Made by a program: the position numbers and the translations under genes. Below are positions 1 through 6,868 of a stretch of DNA of 64,000 nt, piece by piece. The notes under the pieces are model-generated. The model searched no databases. It had not been told where the DNA came from and worked only from the letters and a program-made list of their open reading frames with translations. The stretch is taken from contig NZ_MVBC01000018.1 in NCBI RefSeq assembly GCF_002007105.1, positions 1 through 64,000 of the forward strand. Direction: 5' to 3'. The first letter of the stretch is position 1, and each line of letters starts with the position of its first letter. The stretch is from Hymenobacter sp. CRA2 (lineage in GTDB: Bacteria; Bacteroidota; Bacteroidia; Cytophagales; Hymenobacteraceae).

Positions 1-111
1 TGGCTCAACTGCTTCCGCCGCCTAGTGGTCGACTACGAGCACCTGCCCGAAAGCCACGCCGCCTGGATTCTCTGGGCCAACATCACGCTCTGCCTAAATC
101 GAATCACCTAA
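1..111 (+). mobile_element. IS5-family transposase, C-terminal fragment (cut by window edge)
   Basis: The frame is open from the first base to TAA at 109-111 and encodes 36 residues beginning WLNCFRRLVVDYEHLPESHA and ending in TLCLNRIT. This matches the C-terminal tail typical of IS5/IS427-group DDE transposases (a W-L-x-x-x-R-R-L-x-x-D-Y-E segment near the catalytic Glu). The element continues to the left of the window. The segment CCCCAACACGCTC at 114-126 resembles an IS5-type terminal inverted repeat, so the right end of the element is probably near 126; that boundary is inferred. Confidence 0.8.
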
Positions 112-126
112 TTCCCCAACACGCTC

Positions 127-480
127 TTAAACAAAATAGATATTGATATTTCAAAAGTAAAAGGCGAAGACTCAAGCTGGCCTAACAAAGTAAGTCTCCT
201 GCAACTCTTTTACACTTCTAAAGAATACATAGCAACAGGAATTACCAATCAAGTTGGAGTTAGTGAATGGGGAAGATTCCTTTATAACACTATTTGTCCT
301 AGGCTTCAAGTATACGAGCTAGTTCAAGATGAAAAAGTCACAGGGGTTACATGGAGGCGTTATACTCTTACTACTAAAGGAAAGCGTTTTTTAGCAGACC
401 TAGAGAAACGCTTGGTTCTTCAAAAGCAAGAAAATGCCAAAAATAAATCAACAAAAAAAAACCAAAGTAATGAACTATAA
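127..480 (+). pseudogene. Low-GC 3' remnant of an unidentified gene next to the IS end
   Basis: The frame stays open from the IS end to TAA at 478-480, about 117 codons with no Met codon at all, so it has no start of its own. The peptide ends in a segment (TTKGKRFLADLEKRL) that looks like the end of a winged-helix or coiled domain, followed by a Lys/Asn-rich tail. I do not recognise the family. Base composition is strikingly AT-rich compared with the surroundings. The simplest reading is the 3' part of a horizontally acquired gene whose 5' part was separated by the IS insertion. It happens to be in the same frame as the transposase, but the transposase stop at 109-111 separates them. Confidence 0.6.
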
Positions 481-542
481 TTTAGCTCTTCCGTGAAAGC
501 CGCCGCTATACTGCCACTCCAGTAATCCAAAACTCACAACAA

Positions 543-572
543 AAAACGCCCCGGCACTCACCGGGGCGTTTT
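543..572. terminator. Bidirectional intrinsic terminator
   Basis: A 12-bp perfect stem (AAAACGCCCCGG / CCGGGGCGTTTT) with a 6-nt loop carries A and T tracts on opposite sides. It can therefore serve both the gene remnant on the left and the minus-strand gene ending at 640. Confidence 0.75.
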
Positions 573-585
573 GCATATACCAGCA

Positions 586-638
586 GTCGTCAGGCTCCCC
601 CTCTCCTTTTCGGAGAGGGGGCCGGGGGGTGAGGCCCC
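586..638 (+). repeat. Interspersed repeat family L, short form
   Basis: This unit begins TCGTCAGGCTCCCCCTCTCC, continues through a TTTTC loop into GGAGAGGGGG, and ends GGGGGGTGAGGC. It folds as a 10-bp hairpin. Related copies lie at 2033-2111, 3382-3461, 8493-8545 and, in reverse orientation, about 62197-62235. Confidence 0.8.
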
Positions 639-639
639 G

Positions 640-1581
640 CTACCGCACCACCCACCGACCTTCCCCGTCCACCTGCTCCAGCACCACCAGCAGATACGGC
701 GCATCCTCCGCGCCCAGCTTGCTGTAATCGGCCAATTGCTGGTCCGTCTTGTGCTTCACCACCACGCCCTGCCCCGGCGCGGGCGCGGCCGTGCTGGTCA
801 TAGCCGTGTAGTAGCGCAGGGTCAGGCCCTTGCCGCTGCGGTTGCCCAGCGTCGGCTGGGGCAGGCCCGCTTCGCGGCGGTCGTACACCAGCGTAGGCTT
901 CCGGAACTGCGCCACGCCTCGGTACTCGGCCGTGCGGCGGGCGGCCGTTTTCACAATGCGGCGCGCCGCCTCGTACTGCGCCACCAGTTCGGGCCGGGTC
1001 AGGCGCTGGGCCGCCACCAGCGGGTCCAGCTGCTCGGTGAGCACCGCCGTAGCCTCGTCAATCAGCCCTTCCAGCGCGTCGGTGGCGCTGCTGGTGCCGG
1101 TGGTTACCTGCCGGGCCGCCCCCTGCGTCTCGGCCAGCCGCTGAATGTCGGCCTGCAGCCCCGCGTGCACCTGCGCGTCGTAGCCCGCCTCCACCAGCTC
1201 CTCGGGGCCGAGCGTAGCCACCGCCGCCAGCACGCGCCGCAGGTACGCCAGCAGCTCCGCGTCCTTGCCCAGCCCTTTCTTGCTCAGGGGCTGCTTCAGC
1301 TCCCCGCGCAAAGCCGCATCGTCGGTGAGGGCCACCACCAGCAGGCGCATCACCTCGCCGCGCTGCGCGGCTGCGGCCTTCAGGGCCTTACGTTCCTCGG
1401 TGATGCCCGTGGTGCCGTGATCCTGCGCCTGCGCGGCAGCTCCGATACGGTCCACCACCTCCGCCAGCTGCAACCGCCCGACGTTGATGCGTTTGATAGC
1501 TGCCAATGGCGCCCCGGCTTCGGCAAAGAAGCGCAGCACACTCTGAAACATGGTCAGCTGGTTTTGTTGATAAGTTTTCAT
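640..1581 (-). CDS. Hypothetical helical protein, 313 aa
   Basis: The protein starts MKTYQQNQLTMFQSVLRFF and is almost entirely predicted helix, rich in Ala, Leu, Glu and Arg, with no signal peptide or membrane segment. That suggests a soluble cytoplasmic protein built of long helices. The C-terminal third (from about residue 255) is Pro/Gly-richer and ends in a short beta-like segment, LLVVLEQVDGEGRWVVR. It is a single gene followed by the terminator at 543-572, and its upstream side faces the minisatellite. I do not recognise a family. Codon choice matches the neighbouring genes, so it is likely a real native gene. Confidence 0.75.
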   Translation of the reverse strand: MKTYQQNQLTMFQSVLRFFAEAGAPLAAIKRINVGRLQLAEVVDRIGAAAQAQDHGTTGITEERKALKAAAAQRGEVMRLLVVALTDDAALRGELKQPLSKKGLGKDAELLAYLRRVLAAVATLGPEELVEAGYDAQVHAGLQADIQRLAETQGAARQVTTGTSSATDALEGLIDEATAVLTEQLDPLVAAQRLTRPELVAQYEAARRIVKTAARRTAEYRGVAQFRKPTLVYDRREAGLPQPTLGNRSGKGLTLRYYTAMTSTAAPAPGQGVVVKHKTDQQLADYSKLGAEDAPYLLVVLEQVDGEGRWVVR

Positions 1582-1707
1582 GCTAAACGAGATGATAATA
1601 GAATGATTAAGCTTTCGACTTGAAAAAGCTCAACAATATATCAATCCCGCTTACGCCCAACAACATCCCTGGTCCACTTTTTTCGTCCAGCACCCGCGTA
1701 GTGCCAC

Positions 1708-1935
1708 ACTACCATGTCGCCGCCCTCAGCTACCGCCTCGCCGCCCTCAACTACCGCCTCGCCGACACCAACTACCGCCTCGCCGACACCAACTACCGCC
1801 TCGCCGACACCAACTACCGCCTCGCCGCGTGCAACTACCATGTCGCCGCGCGCAACTACCACCTTTCCGACATCAGCTACCAGCTCACCGCCTTCAACTA
1901 CCGCTTCGCCGCCGCTATCTACCGCTATTCCCATC
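1708..1935. repeat. 21-bp minisatellite (about 11 units)
   Basis: About eleven units of 21 bp, based on AACTACCGCCTCGCCGACAC plus one base, run head to tail; the central three are identical and the outer ones are diverged. The TACC core is invariant. The array is open in several frames on both strands, giving heptapeptide repeats such as NYRLADT in one and TTASPTP in another, so open frames are no evidence of coding here. No convincing start or promoter supports a protein. I treat it as non-coding tandem repeat DNA. Confidence 0.8.
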
Positions 1936-2032
1936 TGCCACTGACAACCTAGCTAGCGCGAGTGCCGCCCCGCGGCACCCGTGCCCAGCCCCGACGGCCC
2001 CTCCCCACCAAAACGTTTTGCATCTACCAACA

Positions 2033-2111
2033 ATCGTCCGGCTCCCCCTCTCCTTTTCATGTCGCGCATCAAGCGAGGGAAGAGGGCCGGGGGGTGAGGC
2101 GAACGTGAGGC
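2033..2111 (+). repeat. Interspersed repeat family L, long form
   Basis: This has the same ends as the short form (GGCTCCCCCTCTCCTTTTC ... GGGCCGGGGGGTGAGGC) but with an inserted ATGTCGCGCATCAAGCGAGG segment and a GAACGTGAGGC tail. It sits just upstream of the gene at 2174 and would fall in that gene's 5' leader. Confidence 0.8.
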
Positions 2112-2173
2112 CCCCATTGCACCCCAAAGCCGGATTCCCGACTTTCGCCGCGCCTTCCCCCATCACCCCGCCG

Positions 2174-2962
2174 ATGCGCCCCTACCACCTGCTCCTGCCG
2201 CTGCTGCTCAACCCCGCCGCCGCCCACGCCAAAGACCTGAAAAGCATCGAGCAGGACCTGCTCCGCGACCTGAAGCGCATCCACTACTGGGCCGACTACG
2301 ACGGCGACGCGCCCAACCTCAACCCCGAAGACTCCCTCGTCCAGGCCAACGAGCGGTTTGGCCGCAAGCTGCTCTACTACACCGCCACCGAGCCCGCCAC
2401 CCTCCACGCCGAGTTCCGCCAGCTCCAGGCCGAGCGCCTCACCATCGCCACCGCCCCCAACGGCCAGCTGCGCATCTACTCCTGGGACACCGAAACCGGC
2501 GGCACCATGCACTTCTTCGACAACGTCTTCCAGTACCAAACCGGCTCGCGCGTCGCCTCCCAGCGCCTGCCCGCCCCCACCGACGGCCAAGCCGACGCGC
2601 AGGCCTCCTACTCCGAGATTTTCACCGTGCAGAAAGGCCCCCAGACCTACTACCTGGGCTATTCCAACGCCATCTATTCCTCCTCCGACTGCTACCAGCA
2701 GGTCAAGGTCTTCACCATCGACGCCGGCCAGCTCAACCCCGACGCCTGCCTCATCCGCACCCCCTCCGGCCTGAAAAACACCCTCGGCTTCTCCTTCGAC
2801 TTCTTCTCCGTCGTCGACCGCCCCGAGCGCCCCGTCCGCCTCATCACCTACGACCCCGCCACCCAAATCCTGCAGATTCCCGTCGTCTGGGACAAAGGCA
2901 AAGTCACCAGCAAGCGCATCAGCTACCGCTTCAACGGCCAGGAGTTCGGGAAAGTCAAGTAA
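2174..2962 (+). CDS. Secreted hypothetical protein, 262 aa
   Basis: I chose ATG 2174, which gives a short hydrophobic N-terminus (MRPYHLLLPLLLNPAAAHA) that reads as a signal peptide with cleavage after AHA. The same frame is open upstream to 1829, but that part is made of repeat DNA and is not credible. The mature protein has alternating aromatic-rich strands (LRIYSWDTETGGTMHFFDNVFQY, YYLGYSNAIYSSSDCYQQVKVF) consistent with a beta-sandwich or beta-propeller-like fold, with two Cys residues that could pair. It is predicted to be periplasmic. No family is recognised. The gene is followed by a cluster of palindromic repeats. Confidence 0.75.
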   Translation: MRPYHLLLPLLLNPAAAHAKDLKSIEQDLLRDLKRIHYWADYDGDAPNLNPEDSLVQANERFGRKLLYYTATEPATLHAEFRQLQAERLTIATAPNGQLRIYSWDTETGGTMHFFDNVFQYQTGSRVASQRLPAPTDGQADAQASYSEIFTVQKGPQTYYLGYSNAIYSSSDCYQQVKVFTIDAGQLNPDACLIRTPSGLKNTLGFSFDFFSVVDRPERPVRLITYDPATQILQIPVVWDKGKVTSKRISYRFNGQEFGKVK

Positions 2963-3013
2963 CACAAGCCTACGGCGAGAGTAAGGCCAGAACTATTAGG
3001 AATAAAGCTAAAG

Positions 3014-3060
3014 CTAGTCCCCCTCCTCAGCTGAGGAGGGGCTAGGGGTGGTTGACCTGA
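3014..3060 (+). repeat. REP-like palindrome, family R, left half of a pair
   Basis: The core is a 22-bp perfect palindrome with half-site CCCCTCCTCAG, followed by GGGGTGGTTGA. It pairs in inverted orientation with the copy at 3253-3297. Other R copies are at 20566-20618, 53072-53107, 53163-53205, 54832-54872 and 54918-54963. Confidence 0.85.
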
Positions 3061-3083
3061 CAGCAGAACATCCAACCCAGCCC

Positions 3084-3116
3084 GTCATGTCGAGCGCAGC
3101 CGAGACATCTCGCGTG
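3084..3116. repeat. Short hairpin repeat with GAGCGCAGCCGA loop
   Basis: ATGTC and GACAT arms flank the 12-nt loop GAGCGCAGCCGA. The identical loop is found in the much longer hairpin at 39475-39544, where the arms have a different sequence, so loop and pairing are kept while the arms change. Confidence 0.7.
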
Positions 3117-3146
3117 CCGACGTCAGGTAATACAGCAGCTTCCTAA

Positions 3147-3176
3147 AGGGTGTAGCGACGCATACCTGCGTCTCGT
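3147..3176. repeat. Small inverted repeat GACGCA-TACC-TGCGTC
   Basis: A hairpin-forming unit (TAGCGACGCATACCTGCGTC followed by TCGTCG) is nested inside the R pair. Only one copy occurs in this window; from memory it resembles a repeat common in Hymenobacter genomes. Confidence 0.45.
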
Positions 3177-3252
3177 CGTCCGCGCCGCTGGGCTATTCAT
3201 GTATGCGCCAACCGTTCGTGAATCCGCTACAACTTCCTAGTTCTAGCCCTTC

Positions 3253-3297
3253 AACCACCCCCAACCCCTCCTCATCTGAGGAGGGGAGCTAGCCTTA
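3253..3297 (-). repeat. REP-like palindrome, family R, right half of a pair
   Basis: This is an inverted copy of the unit at 3014-3060: TCAACCACCCCCAACCCCTC followed by the palindrome with one change at its centre (CTCATCTGAG) and GGAGCTAG. The two halves enclose about 190 bp containing two other hairpin repeats. Confidence 0.85.
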
Positions 3298-3381
3298 GAA
3301 TCCAGCCCCAAAGCACTCAGTGCTTCCTGACCGCAACGCCACCAGGCTCACAACCACCGCCCCACGAAGTTTCCCGCCTTC

Positions 3382-3461
3382 AGTAATCGTCAGGCTCCCC
3401 CTCTCCTTTTCATGTCGCGCATCAAGCGAGGGAAGGGGGCCGGGGGGTGAGGCGAACGTGA
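3382..3461 (+). repeat. Interspersed repeat family L, long form
   Basis: Nearly identical to the copy at 2033-2111, including the ATGTCGCGCATCAAGCGAGG insert and the GAACGTGA tail. It lies 180 bp upstream of the gene at 3642. Confidence 0.8.
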
Positions 3462-3641
3462 AGCACCCATTCGCCGAAGAAACCGCCCCGATAGCCGATA
3501 ATTCTGCGCCCTTCAGCGGCAGTTTCGCCCCCACGCAGCAGCTACGAACGAGGCTGGCACCCAGCTTGCAATTGGGCAGACAAGCGGTTGGATGCTCCAC
3601 CGCCCCACTTCTTACCTCGTCTCACCCCACCTTCGCTTGCC

Positions 3642-3971
3642 ATGAAAGCCTCCCTGTTTTCCTTCGTTGCCGCCCTGGGCCTGCTCGCTTCCTCCGCTTC
3701 GTTTGCCGCCGCCCCCGCCGCCAACCCCTACAAAGACCGCCACGAAATGAGCCGCTACGAGCGGGAACGAGCCGAACGCGCCCGCCGCGAAGCCGCCGAA
3801 CGCCAGCGCCGCTACGAGCTGGAACGCCAACGCCAGCTCGAAGCCCAGCGCCGCGCCGAGCAGCAGCGCGCCGCCGAGCGGGCCCGCTACTCAGCCCAGC
3901 ACCGCAACGACCGTCACGACGACCATGACCGGCGCGACGACCACGGCCGCCACGACGGCTACCGTCGCTAA
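3642..3971 (+). CDS. Small secreted charged coiled-coil protein, 109 aa
   Basis: ATG 3642 gives a clear signal peptide, MKASLFSFVAALGLLASSAS, with cleavage after SFA or AAA at about residue 23. The frame is open further upstream but adds only a non-signal extension. Residues 30-85 are a continuous Arg/Glu/Ala/Gln helix (RYERERAERARREAAERQRR and onward), likely a single alpha-helix or coiled coil. The tail, residues 88-109, is rich in His, Asp and Arg (HDDHDRRDDHGRHDG) and might bind metal ions. No family is assigned. A strong terminator follows directly. Confidence 0.75.
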   Translation: MKASLFSFVAALGLLASSASFAAAPAANPYKDRHEMSRYERERAERARREAAERQRRYELERQRQLEAQRRAEQQRAAERARYSAQHRNDRHDDHDRRDDHGRHDGYRR

Positions 3972-3985
3972 GCCCCTCGCGCCCC

Positions 3986-4033
3986 AAACGCAAACATGCC
4001 CCCGGCCTACCGACCGGGGGCTTGTTTGCGTTT
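3986..4033. terminator. Long intrinsic terminator
   Basis: A 20-bp stem with one mismatch (AAACGCAAACATGCCCCCGG / CCGGGGGCTTGTTTGCGTTT) lies 14 bp after the stop at 3971. It stands between convergent genes and can act in both directions. Confidence 0.8.
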
Positions 4034-4106
4034 GTACCAGCCGCTTGCTTGGATCAGCTTAGTAGAGCCGGCAAGCCACAAGGCCACCGACTCGCGGAAC
4101 AGCCCG

Positions 4107-5618
4107 CTACCGGCGCCCTACCGCTTTACTGGCTTTGGTCTTCGGTGCCACGGCCGGGGCCACCACGGCCGCCAGCTCCTGCTTCAGCAGCTGCTCCAGG
4201 TCCGTCACCCGGTCCTGGCTGATGGTCTCGTTCACCATCAGCACGATGCCCACCTGCTCGGCCGGGTAGAGCGCGCAGCGGGCGTTGAAGCCGGTGGAGT
4301 GCCCGTTGTGGAAGATGCGCCGCTGCCCTTCCGGGTCTGTGTCGAGCATCCAGCCCAGCCCGATGCGGTTTTCGAAGGCCGGTTGGTGCGCCAGGCGCAC
4401 AGCCGGCTCCTTTTCGGCCAGGTTGGCCTGCGCGTAGGTCAGCAGGTCGGCCGGCGTCGAGGTCAGGTTCGAGCCGCCCCAGTAACCGGTGTAGTTGGCG
4501 TGGTGCTCGGGCTTGCCGTTTTCATAGCCTATGGCGTAGCGCTGCTGCTCGGCCGCCGTCAGCACCCGCTTGGTGTCCTTCAGCCCGAAGCGCGTCTGCA
4601 CGTAGCGCGTGACGAGTTGCTCGTAGGGCTGCTGGTAGGCGCGCTCCAGCAGCAGTTGCAGCAGCAGGATGCCCTGGTTGTTGTAACGGTAGGTTTTGCC
4701 CGGCTCGCTGGCCAGCTTGAAGGTATGCAGGTGATGCAGCAGCGAGTCGGCCGTGAACTGGTTGTAATGGGCGATGCGCTCCGGCAGGCTGAGCGCGTCC
4801 AGTTTGGCCTGCGTTTCTTTCGGGGGGTTGTAGGCCCGGCCCGGCAGGCCCGAGGTGTGCGTGGCCAGGTCGACAAGCCGTACCGGCCGCCCCTCGTAAG
4901 CCAGGTTGGGGTACTCGCCGGGCAGGTACTTGCGGATGTCATCGTTGAGCTGCACCTTCTTATCGAGCACGGCCTGGGCCAGCAGCGTCGTCACAAAGGT
5001 TTTGGCCACCGAGCCGATGTCGTAGAAGGTGCGCGCAGTAGGCAGGCGGCCCGTGCCCTTCTCCACCTCGCCGTAATTGTAGAAGTACTGCTTGCCCTGC
5101 CAGTACACCCCGATGGACAGCCCCGCGGCTTCGGGGTGTTGCAGGTAAAGCGTGGCGGCGCGGTCCACGGCCCGGTCCAGGGCGGTCTGGCGGCGGTTGT
5201 CGGTGGGCAGCGGCGTGGCCCGGGCGTTGGGCTGCGCGATGAAGTCGGAAATGAAGTAGTCGTCGATGACGCCCGGCGCCGACGACACCAGACTCACGCG
5301 CAGGTTTTGCCGCTCGCCGCGCCAGGCGTACTCCTTCCGCGTTTTGCGGGCGGGCAAGGCGCTGCTGCTCACGATGCGGCCGGTTTTGGCCTGCTGCCGG
5401 GCCAGAAATGCGGCCATGCTGCCGGCCGCCTCCACCTTCCGGAGCGCCGGGCTGCCGTAGGCTTCGATGGCCTTGAAGTCGCCGCGGTTGAACTGCGCTA
5501 CCAGCGTGTCGTTGAATTGCGCGTAGGACGCAAAACGGGGCGCCTGCGCCCATGCGCTGGCCATCGGTAGCATAGTGGCGCCCATCAGGGCCAGGCCTGA
5601 TAATGAATACTTAATCAT
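4107..5618 (-). CDS. Exported serine beta-lactamase-family hydrolase, 503 aa
   Basis: The start at 5618 gives a signal peptide (MIKYSLSGLALMGATMLPMA, cleavage after WAQ); the longer frame upstream lacks one. Residues about 25-125 form a separate N-terminal domain like those that precede many Bacteroidota serine hydrolases. The class C beta-lactamase/D-alanyl carboxypeptidase fold follows. The SxxK nucleophile is in YDIGSVAKTFVTTL at about residue 205, the YxN-type motif is YRYNNQG, and the third motif is represented by FHNGHSTGF. Acylation of a serine in a peptidoglycan-like or ester substrate is expected; the real substrate cannot be read from sequence. The enzyme is periplasmic and encoded by a single gene. 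Confidence 0.85.
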   Translation of the reverse strand: MIKYSLSGLALMGATMLPMASAWAQAPRFASYAQFNDTLVAQFNRGDFKAIEAYGSPALRKVEAAGSMAAFLARQQAKTGRIVSSSALPARKTRKEYAWRGERQNLRVSLVSSAPGVIDDYFISDFIAQPNARATPLPTDNRRQTALDRAVDRAATLYLQHPEAAGLSIGVYWQGKQYFYNYGEVEKGTGRLPTARTFYDIGSVAKTFVTTLLAQAVLDKKVQLNDDIRKYLPGEYPNLAYEGRPVRLVDLATHTSGLPGRAYNPPKETQAKLDALSLPERIAHYNQFTADSLLHHLHTFKLASEPGKTYRYNNQGILLLQLLLERAYQQPYEQLVTRYVQTRFGLKDTKRVLTAAEQQRYAIGYENGKPEHHANYTGYWGGSNLTSTPADLLTYAQANLAEKEPAVRLAHQPAFENRIGLGWMLDTDPEGQRRIFHNGHSTGFNARCALYPAEQVGIVLMVNETISQDRVTDLEQLLKQELAAVVAPAVAPKTKASKAVGRR

Positions 5619-5890
5619 GAGAACAATGGTTAAAAATGGATAGTGGCGGCAAGAAAGGCAAAAACAGCGGCTATAGGTGCGGTCCGTAACAGAAATGACC
5701 GTTTTTAGCCCTATTGCCCACCAGCTCTGGTGCAGCACCGAACCGAAAATCAGCGCCGCCAAGCCCCTATCCCGCTTTGCGGGCCCTGCAGCGCCGAGCC
5801 GTCACGGGCAAAAGCACCCAAACGCGGCTCTTGACTCGCCCGTAAGCACTGACAGAAACCGTTGCTGCTCACCCACATACTACCACACCT

Positions 5891-6649
5891 ATGAAAGTCT
5901 GGCTTACCGCGGCTGCCTTCTCCCTGCTCCTGCTTGCGCGGCCCGCCGCGGCTCAAGACCTCGGCGGCGCCCTCGACCTACCCATGCTCGGCCGCGACTT
6001 GGCCATGAGCGCCGCCATCCGCGCCGACGCCGAGCGCCGCGCCAAGGAAATGGGCGTGACGCTCGACGCCTCGAAGACCAGCAGCAAAACCACGGCGGCC
6101 ACCAAAGCCGCCAGCAGCAACGTCCGCTTCACCTACACGCCCAACCACAACCTGCGCCAGCAGACCGTCAACAATTTTGCCGGGCGCCTGCAGGGCAACA
6201 GCCCCGCCCTGGCGCAGGCCCTGCGCGCCAGCTTCGGCCCCGGCGGCCAGGCCGACTACTCCCGGCTGTACACCGCCGGCCTGAAGGGCTCGGGTTTCCA
6301 GGACAACGACGCGGCGTCGGCCCTAGCCTCCTTTATGGAAGTGGCCTACGTGGTCGTCAACAACGTGCAGGACACCAAGAGCATCACCCCGGCCGTCGAC
6401 CGCGGCCTGCGCCAGCAGATGGCCGGCCTGCTCAGCCAGCACCCGGCCGCCAAGAGCCCCACGCAGCTGGCGCAGCTCGGCGAAGAGCTGAAGCTGCAGA
6501 CCGTCATCCTGATGTCGGGCTGGCAGGAAAGCCAGCAAACCGGCAAATCCGCCGCCTACCACAGCTCCATCAGCCAGAGCTTCAACAAGCAGTTTGGCCT
6601 CGACCTCACCCAGGTCCGCCTCACCGAAAAAGGCTTCGTACCGAAGTAA
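5891..6649 (+). CDS. Secreted hypothetical protein, 252 aa (possibly DUF6683-like)
   Basis: A signal peptide (MKVWLTAAAFSLLLLARPAA, cleavage after AAAQ) is followed by a helical protein. A central stretch, NDAASALASFMEVAYVVVNN at about residues 135-155, and a helical pair after it resemble the DUF6683 group of secreted proteins; this is from memory and uncertain. The preceding Ser/Thr/Lys/Ala-rich linker (residues 55-80) looks disordered. The protein has no catalytic motif. It lies between repeat-rich intergenic stretches and has no operon partner. Confidence 0.75.
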   Translation: MKVWLTAAAFSLLLLARPAAAQDLGGALDLPMLGRDLAMSAAIRADAERRAKEMGVTLDASKTSSKTTAATKAASSNVRFTYTPNHNLRQQTVNNFAGRLQGNSPALAQALRASFGPGGQADYSRLYTAGLKGSGFQDNDAASALASFMEVAYVVVNNVQDTKSITPAVDRGLRQQMAGLLSQHPAAKSPTQLAQLGEELKLQTVILMSGWQESQQTGKSAAYHSSISQSFNKQFGLDLTQVRLTEKGFVPK

Positions 6650-6685
6650 GCCCGGCGCAGCCCTACCGAACGTCAGCCGATAGCC

Positions 6686-6738
6686 CGCTCGTCAGGCAGG
6701 CGCATTTCCCTTTTCGGGCAAGGAGCCGGGGTTAGGCG
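6686..6738 (+). repeat. Degenerate relative of repeat family L
   Basis: CTCGTCAGGCAGGCGCATTT then CCCTTTTCGGGCAAGGAGCC then GGGGTTAGGCGC keeps the outline of family L (GTCAGGC start, TTTTC turn, GGGxGxxAGGC end) with many changes. It is offered as a decayed copy. Confidence 0.4.
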
Positions 6739-6868
6739 CAGGAGGCATAACGCCGGCACGACCGACTGCGCTCCGCCCGGCAACCTCCTCGCCCTTCCGC
6801 CGGTATCAGCAGGCAGGACCCGGCACGCCGCCCCGTCGTCCCCGGTACCCACTCCCCTGCCGAACGAC

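Noticed and set aside
1-480. Transposase and the downstream AT-rich frame as one long protein
   Set aside because: They share a frame but a TAA at 109-111 separates them, and composition changes abruptly at the IS end near 126.
571-1623. Long plus-strand frame opposite the 313-aa gene
   Set aside because: Its product is Arg/His/Gln/Leu-rich, as expected for the antisense of a GC-rich gene, whereas the minus-strand protein has normal composition.
1620-1952. Heptapeptide-repeat protein NYRLADT
   Set aside because: The array is open in several frames, starts at a TTG with no promoter-like context, and looks like a minisatellite; kept only as a finding.
1829-2173. N-terminal extension of the secreted 262-aa protein
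   Set aside because: The extension is translated repeat DNA; the signal peptide begins at 2174.
3996-5570. 524-residue plus-strand frame opposite the serine hydrolase
   Set aside because: It is the antisense shadow of a gene with clear SxxK and YxN motifs.
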